DNA from: Bacteroidota bacterium
GTDB lineage: Bacteria; Bacteroidota; Bacteroidia; Chitinophagales; Chitinophagaceae
Length of the DNA stretch: 64,000 nucleotides
Assembly (NCBI GenBank): GCA_013286305.1
Contig: JABDFW010000001.1
Coordinates: 1 to 64,000, forward strand
Direction of reading: 5' to 3'
The notes under the pieces are model-generated. The model saw only the letters and a list, made by a program, of their open reading frames with translations, was not told where the DNA came from and ran no database searches. This document shows positions 8,074-15,528 of this stretch, in pieces; position 1 is the first letter of the stretch; the number at the start of each line of letters is the position of its first letter. The translations under genes and the position numbers were made by a program.

Positions 8074-8712
8074 ATGAAACGCATAACGCTTTCCATTCTT
8101 TTTTGCAGCGCCATGCTGGTTGCATTTGCACAAAGCGACAGGTACGCTGCTGCCATGCAAAAAAACCTTGCCTTATTTGATTCTTCCAAAACAACTGCCG
8201 ATCTTCAAAAGCTTTCTGACATGTTTGTTAGAATTGGCGATGCTGAAAAAACGCAATGGCAACCTTATTATTACGCTGCCCTTGCCCTAACAACAGCAGG
8301 CTGGATGCCTGGCGGTGACAAAGATGCTAACGCCGAAAAAATAAACGCCTTAACAGATAAGGCCGAACCATTAGCAGCATCTAATGCTGATAAATCAGAA
8401 ATATGCGCATTGCGTAATATGGCTGCCACACAGCAAATGATGGTTGATCCTTCAACACGTTATGCAACCTATGGAGTAACAGCAAGCACAACACTGCAAA
8501 AAGGCATGCAGTTAAACCCCAACAATCCAAGGTTATATTACCTGCAGGGCATGAGCCTGTTTAACACACCTACACAATACGGTGGTGGTAAAGACAAGGC
8601 TAAACCTGTTTTTGAAAAGGCCGTTAGCCTGTATAATGCAGAACAACCGGCAGGTTTTAACCCAAGGTGGGGCAAACAGCAGGCTATAGCCCAGCTTGCA
8701 TTATGCCAATAA
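8074..8712 (+). CDS. Periplasmic TPR-like protein of unknown function
   Basis: A 212-residue exported protein with signal peptide MKRITLSILFCSAMLVAFAQ. The mature part is alpha-helical and alanine-rich, with tetratricopeptide-like pairs (QPYYYAALALTTAGWM, and NPNNPRLYYLQGMSLFNTP followed by KAKPVFEKAVSLYNAEQP). It has no catalytic motif. It begins 22 bp after the second 2TM gene, so it is probably in the same transcript; an envelope scaffolding role for the neighbouring membrane proteins is inference only. Confidence 0.75.
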   Translation: MKRITLSILFCSAMLVAFAQSDRYAAAMQKNLALFDSSKTTADLQKLSDMFVRIGDAEKTQWQPYYYAALALTTAGWMPGGDKDANAEKINALTDKAEPLAASNADKSEICALRNMAATQQMMVDPSTRYATYGVTASTTLQKGMQLNPNNPRLYYLQGMSLFNTPTQYGGGKDKAKPVFEKAVSLYNAEQPAGFNPRWGKQQAIAQLALCQ

Positions 8713-8731
8713 TGTTGTTTGTAAAAAAAAT

Positions 8732-8759
8732 TAGCAGCGTTGTACTTACAGCGCTGCTA
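8732..8759. repeat. Hairpin between 8712 and 8780
   Basis: TAGCAGCGTTG at 8732-8742 pairs imperfectly with CAGCGCTGCTA at 8749-8759. The A-run lies on the left side, so as an intrinsic terminator it would work only for leftward transcription, where there is no gene. It may instead stabilise or process the message between the two genes. Confidence 0.4.
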
Positions 8760-8779
8760 CATCCATTTAATGATACGCT

Positions 8780-9376
8780 ATGGAAAGAACTGACGAACCG
8801 CTTTCACCTGAAGAAAGTTTACGGTTGATAGAAAGTATGATAAACAAAGTAAAAGGCCGTTTTAACGAAGATGGCCACTTATTTTTATTTTGGGGATGGC
8901 TTATTTTCTTTTGCAGTGTTGCTGAATTTATTTTGTTTCATTTTTACCATTACGAGAAACATTACCTTGTTTGGTCGTTATCTTGGGTGGCGCTTGCTTA
9001 CCAGGTGTATTATATTGTAAAAAAACACCGCCGGCAAAAAGTAAAAACTTATACCGGGCATATAATAGGTTACGTTTGGCTAACCTATGTGATACTTTCA
9101 TTTCTTATTGGGTTTTTAATCGGAAGGCTTATTGGCGATACTTACTTTCTGCACATTTTTCCAATTATATTATCATTATATGGCATGCCGTTGTTTTTAA
9201 CAGGTATCATTCTTCGTTTTGGGCCTTTGATATTTGGCGCTGTTTGCTGCTGGGTATTATCGGTTGTCGCTACTTTTTTGCCTTACGACTACCAGATGCT
9301 TATGCTATCTGTTGCAATGATAACGGGGTGGCTTATACCCGGTTATTTATTGCGTGCAAAATACCAACGGCAATAA
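8780..9376 (+). CDS. Multi-pass membrane protein with SPEESLRLIESMI N-terminal helix
   Basis: A 198-residue protein. The cytoplasmic N-terminal segment LSPEESLRLIESMINKVKGR matches the gene at 7360 (LSPQESLKLIAKML) and the next gene. About five hydrophobic segments follow (roughly 30-50, 60-78, 92-115, 125-145 and 150-185), ending in PGYLLRAKYQRQ. No transport or enzyme motif is seen. It is a paralogue of the gene at 9439 and probably part of the same operon with the winged-helix protein. Confidence 0.78.
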   Translation: MERTDEPLSPEESLRLIESMINKVKGRFNEDGHLFLFWGWLIFFCSVAEFILFHFYHYEKHYLVWSLSWVALAYQVYYIVKKHRRQKVKTYTGHIIGYVWLTYVILSFLIGFLIGRLIGDTYFLHIFPIILSLYGMPLFLTGIILRFGPLIFGAVCCWVLSVVATFLPYDYQMLMLSVAMITGWLIPGYLLRAKYQRQ

Positions 9377-9438
9377 AATAAATACAATGGAAGACGAAAA
9401 ATTTTCACTGTTAAATGCTCATTTTAAAAAGCAACAAC

Positions 9439-10032
9439 ATGCAGGATGAACAACCATTATCAGAACAGGAAAGCCTTGACCTGATTGCCAGAATGATCAA
9501 TAAGGCAAAATGTGATTATGAAGATACCGCTATAAGCGCCCTTATGTGGGGCGGCGTTATTACTGTTTGCTCTATAGTTGCTTTTATTGGTGTTAAATTG
9601 AATATGCCCGCACTGGACAATATTTGGTATTTAACCATTGCGGCAGTATTTGTGCAGGTAATCATTTCTGTTCGTGAAAAACGCAGGAAAAGATTTTCGG
9701 GATACACCGATTCTGCGGTAGGAGGTATTTGGATAAGCTTTGGGATTGGCATATTCCTGCTTTCGTATTACGCCAATAAATTTCATGTGCCGGCTGCAAA
9801 TTCAGTTTTTCTTATCCTGTATGGCATTCCAACATTTGCCACCGGTTTTGCAACCAGGTTTACACCTATGACAATTGGCGGCCTTGCATGCTGGGTAATG
9901 GCCATAGCGGCCATGTACACTACATGGCCATACGACATACTTTATGGAGCGGCAGGCGCACAACTTGCCTGGTTTATACCGGGATTGATCTTAAGAAGAA
10001 AATACCAGAAAGCAAAAAAAGGAAATGTTTAA
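9439..10032 (+). CDS. Multi-pass membrane protein, paralogue of the preceding gene
   Basis: 197 residues from ATG 9439, which aligns the N-terminus QPLSEQESLDLIARMINKAK with the preceding paralogue; an ATG at 9415 is possible. It has five hydrophobic segments and a C-terminus PGLILRRKYQKAKK matching PGYLLRAKYQRQ. An out-of-frame ATG at 9387 opens a 20-codon frame beginning MEDEKF, perhaps the worn start of another copy. Its stop overlaps the regulator gene by 8 bp, strongly implying translational coupling and a shared role. Confidence 0.8.
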   Translation: MQDEQPLSEQESLDLIARMINKAKCDYEDTAISALMWGGVITVCSIVAFIGVKLNMPALDNIWYLTIAAVFVQVIISVREKRRKRFSGYTDSAVGGIWISFGIGIFLLSYYANKFHVPAANSVFLILYGIPTFATGFATRFTPMTIGGLACWVMAIAAMYTTWPYDILYGAAGAQLAWFIPGLILRRKYQKAKKGNV

Positions 10033-10324
10033 AGAATTAGACCCCATATTACACTCGCAATTGCGGCTTGCCGTAATGAGCCTGCTTATAAGCGTAAAGG
10101 AAGCGGAATTTACTTTTATTAAAGAGAAAACAAATGCCACTGCAGGTAATTTAAGCGTACAGGTACAAAAGCTTAAAGAGGCGGGCTATATTGAAGTAGT
10201 AAAAGAATTTAAGGATAACTACCCAAACACTACCTGCCGCATAACCCAGGCAGGTATAAAAGCCTTTGAAGAATATGTAAAAGCCCTGCAGGAATATTTA
10301 AAAGTAGGGCAAAGCAAACAATAA
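10025..10324 (+). CDS. Winged-helix transcriptional regulator (HTH_34 type)
   Basis: A 99-residue single-domain DNA-binding protein. ILHSQLRLAVMSLLISVKEAEFTFIKEKTNATAGNLSVQVQKLKEAGYIEV is the helix-turn-helix with recognition helix around GNLSVQVQKL, and CRITQAGIKAFEEYVKAL forms the wing and C-terminal helix. It belongs with MarR-like winged-helix proteins that often sit beside small membrane proteins in Bacteroidota. It overlaps the upstream membrane-protein gene by 8 bp, so it most likely regulates this cluster, perhaps its own operon. No ligand is suggested. Confidence 0.88.
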   Translation: MFKELDPILHSQLRLAVMSLLISVKEAEFTFIKEKTNATAGNLSVQVQKLKEAGYIEVVKEFKDNYPNTTCRITQAGIKAFEEYVKALQEYLKVGQSKQ

Positions 10325-10419
10325 AACCCCTGCCTTCTATATTAGTTTCTAATCTTACAGAGTAAGCTTTAAAGCGCTTACATTTTGTCATTTTTAAAAA
10401 GGTGTATGGCAACTTCTGC

Positions 10420-11802
10420 TTACAGTTCGTATTTAAGCTTAAAAACAAGGGCTGTCCATTTTTCAAGCATGTTTTGCACATCAATAGCCTTATAAGGCTT
10501 TATAAGAAAATCGTTCATGCCTGCCTCAAAACCTCTTTGTTTTTCCTGTAGCAAGGCATTGGCTGTTACGCCAATAATTAAAGGGGTATCTGTATTAACA
10601 TAGTATTCCCTAATTCTTTTTGTTGCGTCAACACCATCCATTACCGGCATAAGAATATCCATGAAAATAATGTCAAATTTTTCTTCAATTGCCAGGCCAA
10701 CTGCTTCGGCACCGTTACGCGCTGTTTTACAGGTATAACCCATTTTAGTTAATATCTGCACCAGTAAAACCTGGTTCATTTCATGGTCATCTACTGTTAA
10801 TATCTTAAGCGGTATTTTTCCGGCCATTTCATTATCCAGCCACTCAATGGGCCTTCTTTGGTTAAAATATTTTTCAGAAGACTTGTGATCAATTTTTTTT
10901 GCCTTTATCGAGAAAATTACCCTATTCCCGTTTTCCATTTCATTTATCATTTTTATATTCCCCCCCATCAGGGACACAAGCCTTCCGGCAATTGAAAATC
11001 TTAAGGAAGAAATACCAAAAAGGCTGCCGTTTGTATCTGCTTCTTCCCCTGCTCCAAAAGAGCCGGGCCCGGGGTTGTTTAAAACAGGGTTTGCTGTTTT
11101 GGAAATATTAAACTCAATATTCAAATGGTCTTCATCTTCATTTAATAAACTCACCCTAAGTTTTATTACCTGCTGGTCGTTAACCTTAATTGAGTCGCCG
11201 ATGATACTCATCAATATCTGGCGCAGCCTTACAGGGTCACATTCAATTAAGGCCGGTAATTTATCATCAATAAAGTATTCAATTTTTGATTCATTCAGCG
11301 GTGCGCCGTCAGCAGTAAATATCTCATTCAAACAATCACGAAGGACAAACGGAGTGTTTTCCAGGGGAATTTTGCCAGTTTCTATATACGAAAAATCTAT
11401 TATATCATTTACCACCGCCAATAACAACAGGCTGCTGCGGTGTATGTTTTTTATAAGTTTTTTCTGTTCAGTATCCAGGTTTGTTTCATTAAGCAAAGAA
11501 ATATTGCCAATGATGCCATGCATGGGTGTACGAATTTCGTGGCTCATCGTGGCAAGAAAATTCGTTTTGGCTTTATTTGCTGTTTCAGCAATATTTTTAG
11601 CATCAACCAGGCCGGCTTCTGTTTTTTTGCGCATTTCTTCATTCCGCAGTATCATTTGATAAAAAGCAAATAATACTAAAAAACAGCAGGCGATGCTTAT
11701 GGATAACAGTATAAAGATATTTCGATTGCTCCTGGCTGATATGCCGGCTGTATTTAAAACATTATAGATTATAGCCGTTATAACAACTATCAGTACAGCC
11801 AT
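10420..11802 (-). CDS. Hybrid histidine kinase with degenerate ATPase domain and intact receiver
   Basis: A 460-residue inner-membrane protein. Two hydrophobic segments (2-16, 29-50) are followed by a normal HisKA helix with FLATMSHEIRTPM, phospho-acceptor H88. The HATPase region (about 190-300) is badly degraded: the N-box reads IIGDSIK with D203 where Asn is expected, no DxGxGI motif is present, and the G2 region reads FGISSLRFS instead of GLGL. The receiver (331-450) is intact, with DD at 338-339, D382 and K435. ATP binding is therefore doubtful; it may act as a phosphotransfer scaffold or phosphatase. The frame stays open back to 11922 without an ATG, so an upstream unusual start cannot be excluded. 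Confidence 0.85.
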   Translation of the reverse strand: MAVLIVVITAIIYNVLNTAGISARSNRNIFILLSISIACCFLVLFAFYQMILRNEEMRKKTEAGLVDAKNIAETANKAKTNFLATMSHEIRTPMHGIIGNISLLNETNLDTEQKKLIKNIHRSSLLLLAVVNDIIDFSYIETGKIPLENTPFVLRDCLNEIFTADGAPLNESKIEYFIDDKLPALIECDPVRLRQILMSIIGDSIKVNDQQVIKLRVSLLNEDEDHLNIEFNISKTANPVLNNPGPGSFGAGEEADTNGSLFGISSLRFSIAGRLVSLMGGNIKMINEMENGNRVIFSIKAKKIDHKSSEKYFNQRRPIEWLDNEMAGKIPLKILTVDDHEMNQVLLVQILTKMGYTCKTARNGAEAVGLAIEEKFDIIFMDILMPVMDGVDATKRIREYYVNTDTPLIIGVTANALLQEKQRGFEAGMNDFLIKPYKAIDVQNMLEKWTALVFKLKYEL

Positions 11803-11933
11803 TGCTGTAACCAGTAAAAGCCCCTTTTTTTTATATTTTAGTGTTAGGTTTGCGATAATTAAAAATCGATTATTTCGTGCCTTGTTGTAATAAATGCTAC
11901 TTAAGATAACATTAAATATATCTTAAATATATT

Positions 11934-12224
11934 TTAAGGCTTACCTTCCAGCCAGTCGCAGTATTGCACCGAGCCAAGCCGGAACTTTATGGGCAGTTTT
12001 ATGGCCTTTTGAATTTTTAATTCTTTATCGCAGAAAAAAGGCAGATGTGAGGAATAAAAATTTGACGGTAAAACAGAATATGAAAAAAATGTTTTGAATT
12101 GCAGGCTGTCTTTTACTGCAAATGAAGTCTTTAATTTATTTTGCACACTATCTGCCTGTAATTGGGCAGATGCAGAAAACGCAAAAAAAATTATAAAAAG
12201 CATAACTAAACCGGTTTTCTGCAT
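11934..12224 (-). CDS. Small secreted protein of unknown function
   Basis: A 96-residue protein with a clear signal peptide, MQKTGLVMLFIIFFAFSASAQ. The mature part is about 75 residues with two cysteines (FFCDKEL and VQYCDWLEG) that could form a disulfide. No family is recognised. It is divergent from rpoN, and the 18-bp perfect palindrome at 12238-12255 lies just upstream of its start. It ends 132 bp before the kinase start on the same strand. Confidence 0.6.
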   Translation of the reverse strand: MQKTGLVMLFIIFFAFSASAQLQADSVQNKLKTSFAVKDSLQFKTFFSYSVLPSNFYSSHLPFFCDKELKIQKAIKLPIKFRLGSVQYCDWLEGKP

Positions 12225-12237
12225 AAAAGTGCTATTT

Positions 12238-12255
12238 GTGCGTAAATTTACGCAC
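12238..12255. promoter_or_regulatory. 18-bp perfect palindrome between divergent genes, likely operator
   Basis: GTGCGTAAATTTACGCAC is its own reverse complement. It lies 13 bp upstream of the small secreted protein start and 44 bp upstream of rpoN. Its centre TAAATTTA resembles a -7 box on both strands, so a bound dimer could control either gene. Confidence 0.5.
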
Positions 12256-12299
12256 TTAATTGATTGTTAGATTTTTAAAGTTGTAAACCTGTAGTAAGA

Positions 12300-13784
12300 A
12301 TGTCACTGAGCCAATCATTACAACAAAAGCTATTACAAAGGCTGTCGCCGCAGCAAATTCAGTTAATGAAACTGTTGCAGATACCTACGGCTAACCTGGA
12401 AGAACGTATTAAAGAAGAACTGGAAGAAAACCCGGCACTTGAAGTAACAGAAGAAAGCCATGATGACGAGTTTAGCGAAGACGGAAAAGACGAGATGGAA
12501 TCAACCGAGGAATATGAGATAGACGGAAGCGACGAGGATTATGGTAATATTGACTTAAGCGAATATGTGGGTGAGGGCGATGACGATGTTGCCGATTATA
12601 AATTGCGCGACGAGAATTACCCCGAGCTTGACGATAAAAAGTCAATGCCTTTCAGGATAGAAAACAGCTTTCATGAAATGCTGCTTGACCAATTAGGCAT
12701 GCTTTCGCTGGGCGAAAAAGATTTTAAAGTGGCTGAACAAATAGTAGGCAGCATGGATGATGATGGTTACCTGCGGAGAGAATTATCTTCTATTGTAGAT
12801 GACCTGGCCTTCAGGCAAAATATAATTGCCACAGAAAAGGAAATTGAAGAAATAATTAAGAAAATACAGCAATTTGACCCCCCGGGAATATGTGCCAGGG
12901 ACCTTAAGGAATGCCTGCTGCTTCAATTACAACGCCAGTTTGAGGGGGGTAAAAATGTGGCCCTTGCCATACAGGTACTGGATAAATACTTTGATGAGTT
13001 TACCAAAAAGCATTACGAAAAAATTCAGAGAGGGCTAAATTTAACGGATGATGACCTTAAAGATGTTATTGGCGCTATTATAAAGCTTAACCCCAAGCCC
13101 GGCGGCAATGTAGGGGAGATAAATAAAGCCGAAACCTATATTATCCCCGATTTCTTTATTCTTAATACGGGCGGCAAGCTGGAAATTACCCTTAATTCAA
13201 AAAATGCACCTGACCTGCGTATTAGCGAAGGCTACCGCGATATGCTGAAGGAGTATGATAAAGGAAGCAAAAAGGATAAACGCCAGAAAGAGGCCGTGAT
13301 GTTTATAAAGCAAAAAATAGATTCGGCCAAATGGTTCATTGATATGATAAAGCAACGGCAGCATACATTGTACAGTACAATGGATGCCATAATGAACTAC
13401 CAGAAAGAATTTTTTTTAACCGGGGACGAAACCACCCTTAGGCCGATGATATTAAAAGATATTTCTGAAGTTACCGGCCTTGATATATCCACTGTAAGCC
13501 GGGTTGCAAACAGCAAATTTGTACAAACGGAGTTTGGCACATACAGGCTGAAATTTTTCTTTAGCGAATCATTAAGTACCGACAGCGGGGAAGAAGTAAG
13601 CACACGCGAAGTAAAAAAGATACTAAGCGATATGATTGAAGGCGAAGACAAGAAAAAACCATTAAGTGATGAACACCTTACAGAATTACTGCAGGAAAAA
13701 GGATATAATATTGCACGCCGTACTGTTGCCAAGTACCGCGAACAACTGAATATTCCCGTGGCAAGGCTTAGAAAAGAATTGTAA
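12300..13784 (+). CDS. rpoN: RNA polymerase sigma-54 factor (RpoN)
   Basis: A 494-residue protein with the complete sigma-54 architecture. The glutamine/leucine-rich region I (SQSLQQKLLQRLSPQQIQLMKLLQIP) contacts enhancer-binding activators. A highly acidic region II spans about 48-110. The core-binding domain follows, then the HTH (DISEVTGLDISTVSRVANSKFVQTEFG), and the RpoN box ARRTVAKYRE is at 472-481. It directs activator-dependent transcription from -24/-12 promoters. No NtrC-type activator is encoded nearby. The following membrane-protein gene is 42 bp downstream on the same strand. Confidence 0.98.
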   Translation: MSLSQSLQQKLLQRLSPQQIQLMKLLQIPTANLEERIKEELEENPALEVTEESHDDEFSEDGKDEMESTEEYEIDGSDEDYGNIDLSEYVGEGDDDVADYKLRDENYPELDDKKSMPFRIENSFHEMLLDQLGMLSLGEKDFKVAEQIVGSMDDDGYLRRELSSIVDDLAFRQNIIATEKEIEEIIKKIQQFDPPGICARDLKECLLLQLQRQFEGGKNVALAIQVLDKYFDEFTKKHYEKIQRGLNLTDDDLKDVIGAIIKLNPKPGGNVGEINKAETYIIPDFFILNTGGKLEITLNSKNAPDLRISEGYRDMLKEYDKGSKKDKRQKEAVMFIKQKIDSAKWFIDMIKQRQHTLYSTMDAIMNYQKEFFLTGDETTLRPMILKDISEVTGLDISTVSRVANSKFVQTEFGTYRLKFFFSESLSTDSGEEVSTREVKKILSDMIEGEDKKKPLSDEHLTELLQEKGYNIARRTVAKYREQLNIPVARLRKEL

Positions 13785-13826
13785 CTATTTTGTGTAACCG
13801 GCCAACCACTTACTAAATATCATATA

Positions 13827-14480
13827 ATGGAGGATAATAATATTGTAATGCCGCAGCCAACGCTTTTACGCGTATTGGCAAGAATATGTTCGTATGCTTT
13901 TCACCCGTTATTTGTGCCAACTTATATTTTTTTATGGCTTACCATCCGGTTTCCTTATGCATTTGAGAATATTAGCCCGGTTCAGATGTTTCTGCGTAAA
14001 ATAAGTGTATTTACATGGACAGCCCTTTTCCCCGCATTTTCTGTCTTTCTTCTCGCCCAGCTAAAATTCATTGACAATATTTATTTAAGAACCCAGAGGG
14101 ACAGAATAATTCCATACGTTATTACAATGTTCTTTTACTGGTGGATGTGGTATCTTAGCCTGCACTGGGCCGATCAGCCCGAAGTATTAAAGTTCTTTTA
14201 TCTTGGTATTGGCTTTGCAACGGTGGTGGGGTTAATTGTAAATAATTTTTTTAAAATAAGTATGCATGCAATGGGTGTTGGCGGCGCCATGATGTTTGTA
14301 ATATTAACAAGTTTATTTTACCACATTTACCTGGGCGTTGATATTTCCCTGATCATAATAATAGCCGGGGCAACATGCACTGCGAGGTTGTTGCTTAACG
14401 AACATGCAGGAAAGGAAATTTATGCCGGCCTGTCAGCGGGTGTTCTTTGCCAGGCGCTGGCTTATTATTTTATGATGTGA
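13827..14480 (+). CDS. Multi-pass membrane protein downstream of rpoN
   Basis: A 217-residue integral membrane protein with about six hydrophobic segments. The segment KISMHAMGVGGAMM (about 147-160) is vaguely like the conserved His-containing loop of PAP2-type phosphatases, but the KxxxxxxRP signature and the catalytic His spacing are not convincing. I therefore do not assign an enzyme. It sits 42 bp after rpoN on the same strand and may be co-transcribed. Confidence 0.78.
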   Translation: MEDNNIVMPQPTLLRVLARICSYAFHPLFVPTYIFLWLTIRFPYAFENISPVQMFLRKISVFTWTALFPAFSVFLLAQLKFIDNIYLRTQRDRIIPYVITMFFYWWMWYLSLHWADQPEVLKFFYLGIGFATVVGLIVNNFFKISMHAMGVGGAMMFVILTSLFYHIYLGVDISLIIIIAGATCTARLLLNEHAGKEIYAGLSAGVLCQALAYYFMM

Positions 14481-14595
14481 GGAATGGGAAATAAAATAAG
14501 GGTATTTCATGTGGTTATCTCTCAATCCCCCTTTATTACTTTCAACCTGGTGATTATATTGTTGTTTTCTATAGTTGGTATATACATTCCCCGGG

Positions 14596-14721
14596 CTAAA
14601 GAAGTTGCTGCAATCTGTAATTTGCCTGCCGCACCGCGGCAATTATTTCCTGGTGAATTTCTCTTTGGTAAAGCTGCAAAATCTGCTTTGCTGTATATAA
14701 TGCAAATCTATGAACAAACGA
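14596..14721 (-). pseudogene. Possible remnant of a coding sequence (reverse strand)
   Basis: On the reverse strand a 41-codon frame without a start codon reads plausibly as a C-terminal amphipathic helix: about 40 residues containing FALYTAKQILQLYQREIH and EIIAAVRQANYR, ending before a TAG. Codon use looks protein-like, whereas the overlapping forward frame 14484-14786 does not resemble any family. It may be the tail of a lost gene. Confidence 0.3.
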
Positions 14722-14814
14722 TCAGGCAGATGAATAAATACTATTTTCAATGTTTTTATTTTCAGGAAGTCTTCAGTATGCTTTAAAATGTTATATTTTT
14801 AGCAAAATGCCTGC

Positions 14815-15528
14815 ATGGAGGTAAAAAGTGTTTATAAATGCCTGATAGTGGATGACGATGAAATTGACCGGCTTACGGTAGTGGCAAATTTACGCCGTTA
14901 CCCCTTTATTCAGGTAAGAGGCGTTTACGCTACCGCCGCTGAAGCATTGGTTCATATAGCCAAAGAACCTGTTCAACTGCTGTTGTTAGATATTGGCATG
15001 CCTGATATGAGCGGGTTGCAACTGCGGCAGGAGTTAATGCAGGTGCCGGTCTGTATTTTCATAACCTCGTACCCCGATCATGCTGTGGATGCTTTTGAAG
15101 CAGCAGCTTTCGACCTGGTAACAAAACCATTTACGCAACGACGGTTCGATGTTGTTATGCAGCGCACAAAAGAATACCTGGAAATAAAAGAAAAGGCAAC
15201 CCTTTTTGAACACGCGTTAGGCAACGATACCATCTTTATAAAAGAGGGGCATGAAAAAACCAAAATAAAACTGCACGATGTATTTTACCTGGAAGCGCTA
15301 AAAGATTATACAAGTATTGTTACCCCCCAAAAAAAATATTGTGTGCTGGAAAGTATAGGCAACCTTTTGCAGGAAGAAAGTTTCCGGTCGTTCATACGCA
15401 TACACCGCAGTTTTGCAGTGCAAAAACATTATATACATAAAGTTGACACCAGGAATGTTTACCTGGATAAAATAAGCCTGCCGTTAGGAAAAACATTCAG
15501 GAAAAATGTAGAGGGGCTTTTTCAATAA
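14815..15528 (+). CDS. LytTR-family response regulator
   Basis: A 237-residue cytoplasmic two-component regulator. The receiver domain has the acidic cluster DDD at 13-15, phospho-acceptor D59 in LLLLDIGMPD and K104 in VTKPF. The C-terminal LytTR domain (about 140-237: TIFIKEGHEKTKIKLHDVFYLEALKDYTSIVT, then FIRIHRSFAVQKHYI) binds DNA. Its TAA overlaps the ATG of the histidine kinase gene by one base (TAATG), so the two are translationally coupled and form a cognate pair. Confidence 0.95.
   Translation: MEVKSVYKCLIVDDDEIDRLTVVANLRRYPFIQVRGVYATAAEALVHIAKEPVQLLLLDIGMPDMSGLQLRQELMQVPVCIFITSYPDHAVDAFEAAAFDLVTKPFTQRRFDVVMQRTKEYLEIKEKATLFEHALGNDTIFIKEGHEKTKIKLHDVFYLEALKDYTSIVTPQKKYCVLESIGNLLQEESFRSFIRIHRSFAVQKHYIHKVDTRNVYLDKISLPLGKTFRKNVEGLFQ

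Noticed and set aside
14484-14786. A 100-codon forward frame after the rpoN-linked membrane gene
   Set aside because: It has one hydrophobic stretch but no family features, and the reverse strand has a better coding-like segment here.
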